A stretch of DNA of 64,000 nucleotides from Agarophyton chilense. Its lineage: Eukaryota; Rhodophyta; Florideophyceae; Gracilariales; Gracilariaceae. The translations under genes and the position numbers were made by a program. Location: NCBI GenBank assembly GCA_030374765.1, contig JARGXX010000111.1, forward strand, positions 434,001-498,000, written 5' to 3'. Position 1 is the first letter of the stretch. Every line of letters begins with the position of its first letter. Positions 60,391-64,000 of the stretch are shown here, one piece after another. The notes under the pieces are model-generated. The model made no database searches and had not been told where the DNA came from. It saw only the letters and a list, made by a program, of their open reading frames with translations.

Positions 60391-61210
60391 ACGATGTTCA
60401 CCACTCTACAGGGTCTTCTGATGCGTCTTGAGAAGTCCACAGGTCTTCATGTTCTGTCTTTTCCATGCGCGTGGTCTATAACGTTGCACGCCAGCATTGT
60501 ACAGAAGGCGTATCTAATTCCTCTGTTTCCGCCTGTGCCACCATCATGCATAGAGCTGGGTGTACAATAAATGATATTTGAAATTCTGATATAGATTGAA
60601 ACCTATATAGACTGCAAGGTGTCTCGACCACGCAATCGACACTAGAAATGGCAGGTTCAGGGATCCTCACTTTCTTGAATGAATCAAGCTTTATCTTTGC
60701 AACCCTAGGCGTGATGCCAATGATTTTTTACCCACTTGCAAGACGACGTGTTGCTTACTCACAGGCGATATCAGCAAGGACATTCAATTGGGGTGCATTG
60801 CTCGGTGGTTCGCCCACAAAAGCGTCAATGACACAGCCGTGCAAACTGCGGCATGGGTCTGGAAGTTGCTGGAACACTATCTACGATACGGTATAAGCTC
60901 ATCAGAACGAATTGGCTAACAAGAAACTGGGCGTAGGTTCAACTGCGCTCGCGTTTTGCGAATGTAGAAAACAAATTCTGGCAGGTTTCCTACGCGCATA
61001 TTTGGCTTTTCTGCTTGGGGCCGGCGCTTTGGCAGGTGTTGGAACGATATATTCCATGGGAGTCACAGCCGTCATGATACACAGTGTATACCATCTTCAT
61101 CAAGTGCAATCATGAAATTCGAACGATTGCATCCGCGCTTTTGTGAGCAATCAACTCACAGGCTGCTTGATTAGGGTAAGCCTTGTTGCGGAAGACTGTT
61201 GTAAAACAAA
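60391..61210 (+). pseudogene. COQ2: Broken 4-hydroxybenzoate polyprenyltransferase (COQ2) copy
   Basis: COQ2, a mitochondrial UbiA-type membrane enzyme, attaches the isoprenoid tail in ubiquinone synthesis. The relic reads MRLEKSTG and FPCAWSITL (about 60424-60490; homologues have MRLDKPIG and PCTWSIAL). It then shifts frame to RAGCTINDI (about 60552-60578; the first Asp-rich active-site motif, normally NDxWDRDxD). FYPLARR, TFNWGALLG, TIYDT, AHQN and LGVGSTALAF follow, and it ends near DCIRAFVSNQLTG (61125-61163). Breaks are one frameshift between about 60490 and 60546, TGA at 60579 (a conserved Trp position), TGA at 60597, TAA at 60894 (a conserved Tyr) and TGA at 61113. The N-terminal targeting part is missing. 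No introns remain. A functional copy must exist elsewhere. Confidence 0.82.
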
Positions 61211-61341
61211 GAACTATAATAAAGTGGCGGTGCAGGTGCATAACTGACGAACGGGATTGACAGGAGCTCTTCATTGAGTGATGTCGTGGTGGAATTGTTC
61301 TTCCACTTTTTGTAGATATTGTTCAAGCAACTCGAAAGAAT

Positions 61342-61787
61342 TGTGAGGGGGCGGTGATAACGGTTGAGCCCTGTAAACCGCCGGGCCCTGAAGGGTCTTG
61401 CAGATGACCCGTGGACGGGTCGACCTCAGGTGGACTCATGTGGAATATTAATTTAATTTAATTAGTGTAATACATCAAAACTACAAAGCCAAGGAGATCT
61501 CAGCGACTTGTCATTACTATTTACTTGGCTCCAGTGACGCTTCTCCCTTAGAGTACGTCGGGCACCGTTCGGATACTAAATAACCCCATTTGGTATATTA
61601 GTTCCACCCTTTGGTCTTCCAGCCATCGTTTTCATAACGGCAACCTGTAGGACTACTTATTAAACGCCAGCCCATTGCACTAAGTACGCTCGGAGTGCCG
61701 CCGTCAAGGATTCGAACCTTAGGACACGCTCTACCAAGCTACCACCGGTCGAGACCCGTACGCTGACCCAACAGTCATCGCGTTACA
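61342..61787 (+). repeat. Solo LTR of family A with perfect AGAAT target duplication
   Basis: 446 bp, starting TGTGAGGGGGC and ending CGCGTTACA, flanked by AGAAT on both sides (61337-61341 and 61788-61792). It is the clean reference for the family's LTR ends. It carries the antisense tRNA-like segment: TAGCTTGGTAGAGC (minus strand of 61728-61741) and a perfect GGTTCGAATCC (minus strand of 61708-61718). Confidence 0.93.
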
Positions 61788-61867
61788 AGAATCATAACCT
61801 TAAGCGTCTTGAAACAAGTAACCTTGGTCATACACTGCAACCAACGAAACACAAATGCATTTCCTTA

Positions 61868-62658
61868 TTACGTCGCACGTTCACCATGTTTGATCAAACA
61901 CTGGAGCAGATTGGGCACTGTCTCAGTGTTAGTCCAGACTGCACTAAAAATTTCAATCGCCACAACTTGACCAGCCTCCAATGTGCTCCATATTTTTGGT
62001 TTCTCAAAACACGCCGGAACCTTCTCCCCAGGCTGATGCACAAGCAGCAAGCGTGGCGGCTCCGGTTCCTCTCTCAACCTGACCAACGTCAGGACCTCCA
62101 CCGCTTCTAACAACCACAAACTCTTTCTCCCTCTCCCTCCACTTCCGATCCTCGCCATTAGCCCTTTCCTTCAGCTCGTCCAAAAAGCGTGTGGCGGCAG
62201 GCGCAAAAGCGGCGCCGCTATGACGACTTAGGAACACGTGGATATGATAATATCTCGCACGTTGGCTGCAACTGATGTCTCAAACGTGCCACGTCACGCG
62301 CGGCATATTGAACAAACTGGTTTCGGCAGCCAATTTCTCTGCACTCGGGCTCGCGCGGGTGCGCCTGGGTGCGCCGGCGGCTCTTACCCGTACTTGCGGG
62401 CTGTGTGTCCTGTAGAAATGCAGCGGCGGCACTCGTCATTGATGGCAGCGAAGGGTGTAGATTGCCGCGCCCGAGACTGTAGCGGCAATGAGCCGAGAGA
62501 AGCGGTGCTGGAGAAGGAAGGCGCAAGTGATGGGGGGGAAGCGGGGGGATATTGGAGAGATAGTTTTTCGTTTTCGGAGGCGTTTCACACTGCGAATTAC
62601 ACACTATAAACTTCGTAGCAGCTCGGTGAGCCAAACGCGCGCGATGGTTGAGACGCAA
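61868..62658 (-). other. GC-rich block with overlapping open frames
   Basis: Minus-strand frames 62218-62658 (146 aa), 62004-62237 (77 aa, charged helix DELKERANGEDRKWRER) and 61868-62158 (96 aa) overlap. A plus-strand frame 62238-62609 (123 aa) overlaps too. GGGTAAGAG on the minus strand near 62390 resembles a splice donor. It could be the exon/5' region of a host gene or a relic; I cannot choose a strand with confidence and no domain is recognised. Confidence 0.25.
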
Positions 62659-63256
62659 CTGCTAAGCGCGCTTCAACCCATCGATGATTGCTGAAAAGGA
62701 TTGTGGGGATCTACAGGTGGTTTTGCGCACCAAAACTTCTTTGAAGAAGACCCCATATGAGGATTAGAGCATTCAGAGCATTTGGAAGCGTGCTTAAGAG
62801 ATCCACCGCGAGCTGCGTGCTCCGCTGGGCACATTTGGACACAGTGTTTGGGAACCATCGACCTTCTTTGAACAGAGTTAAGAAGTGAACATTACAAACA
62901 TTTTGATCTCAATGGGGCAACTAATAGCGGGCGCTGAATACTTCGTTGCGATACTCCAACAATTTTTGCAATGAAGAGAAATGCACCGAGTCTTTTGTAC
63001 ACCTTTTTGAGCCGAATCGAAAGCCAAAACCCATATCAGTGACACGAAACAAAATAGAGCTTCTGCACAATGGACTTGGTGGTACTCTTCTGTTAAAACC
63101 CTCTTTTCAACTCCTCTCCATGTTCTCCATCTCCGCTTCCAAGCACTCAACTTCGTCGCTGTTCTTTTCCTGTATTTTCAACTTCGCACAGTCCATCCAT
63201 TTCCTCACATTGACTACAGTGAGAGCTCGCTGCACTCGTACTATATCCCTTCACAT
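62659..63256. other. No gene recognised
   Basis: Short frames on both strands (62878-63150 minus, 62946-63272 plus) are shadows of each other with no recognisable domain. Confidence 0.4.
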
Positions 63257-63990
63257 TCTAAGTAAGTATTAATTGGCAATGTAATAAATAGTATTTGACA
63301 ACATTAATTCAATTTTTAATACGAAGCTTTAGTGTTCTAAGACTAACTTAACCAGAAATTAATTAAGTCCCAGCCAGCTCACCCCCACTCCTCCAAAACC
63401 AATCCTAGACAAAGAATCCATTAAAAATCCCACAACCAGGCCCACTACTATGTTCCCAATTACACATGCTATTTTTGATATAGGTTTCAAGCTCTAAATT
63501 AATATTTTAAGAAGGAGTTTTCTGTTCTGACCTTTTTTTCAGAAAACTAATTCCGAGCACAGAATTCTGTGAGTTTGTTTCAGAAATCTGACGAACTGAC
63601 TTCAACGATTTTCCGTTTAAGTTTCCACAAGATCATCCCAAACCCCCAGCTCTATCTTGCGGCGATACGATGAAAGATGTGAATGCCCTGGTGTAACCGC
63701 TCTGAATCCCTGGTGTTTGGACGGGGATGTTTTCTTGTGGGCTGATGGAGTTCTTGTGGTCGATTGTATCCCTTAAATTGATTTACCATCGTATTCTGCA
63801 TTCTGTTTCCTGATCGGCTAGTCGATCTTTTTCGCTGTCTTCCAGCCCGCCTCAGCGCAACTCCCTATAATTTCTCGATATCCTTCCGCCTTCCATCCAG
63901 AAGAAAGGCTTCTTAGTTCCCTCAACATTCACTTCGCGTAATTTTTTGTCATATACTTTATTTGGGTGTTCTTTGGTAGTAATGAAATAT
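63257..63990 (+). repeat. Dispersed repeat R1, copy 2 (cut by window end)
   Basis: Collinear with 4598-5400 in the same orientation. Shared blocks include TTTGACAAC (63294), CCAATCCTAGACAAAGAA (63399), GAAAACTAATTCCGAG (63542), TCTGACGAACTGACTT (63587) and TTCTTTGGTAGTA (63970). It is diverged by perhaps a quarter to a third. It may continue past the window. Confidence 0.65.
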
Positions 63991-64000
63991 ACCCGTGGAG

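Noticed and set aside
1-64000. CRISPR arrays, bacterial operons, ribosome-binding sites
   Set aside because: No regularly spaced identical repeats and no prokaryotic gene organisation. The content is eukaryotic.

Overview
This window is nuclear DNA of a eukaryote with few introns and many repeats. The two clear host genes are long, intron-free frames encoding membrane-anchored carbohydrate-modifying enzymes. Most of the space between them is filled with LTR retrotransposons of very different ages. A red alga of the Chondrus/Gracilaria kind would fit this picture (compact single-exon genes, LTR-rich blocks, a large polysaccharide-making repertoire). That placement is inference; nothing here is a taxonomic marker.

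Layout from left to right. An FkbM-type methyltransferase gene (1843-2760, +) lies in AT-rich DNA. A repeat of about 0.8 kb (R1, 4598-5400) follows; its second copy sits at the far right (63257-63990). From 5.5 to 25.3 kb a decayed minus-strand coding relic survives in three pieces (5500-6549, 12890-13548, 23447-25297), separated by two chromodomain-bearing Ty3/gypsy elements of one family. E1 (6550-~12470, minus) has lost its 5' end. E2 (13549-23446, plus) keeps both 446-bp LTRs. E2 has itself been entered by a foreign element that left an 886-bp solo LTR with the duplication ATGAC (20930-21815). From 29.7 to 34.1 kb lies a very old Ty1/copia relic. From 35.2 to 45.9 kb lies a younger chromovirus, E3, with LTRs of 667 and 670 bp. 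E3 appears to have landed in the primer-binding region of an older relative, E4, whose decayed interior continues to about 51.3 kb.

The right end (53-64 kb) holds more host material: an unrecognised 124-aa frame (53205-53579, -), a broken gene with two U1-type zinc fingers (54316-54759, +), a large two-domain glycosyltransferase (56641-59412, -), a broken COQ2 (4-hydroxybenzoate polyprenyltransferase) copy (60391-61210, +), and a solo LTR of the E1/E2 family with a perfect AGAAT target duplication (61342-61787).

The two intact host genes point to the same cell biology. A Golgi-type membrane-anchored methyltransferase and a Golgi-type GT2+GT32 double glycosyltransferase would suit building and O-methylating extracellular glycans, but they are about 54 kb apart and no operon-like link is implied. 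The most unusual signals are three. First, both chromovirus families carry antisense reading frames between pol and the 3' LTR. Second, the E1/E2-family LTR has a tRNA-like segment (Pol III A/B-box type) on its antisense strand. Third, the host double glycosyltransferase has an unusual architecture.
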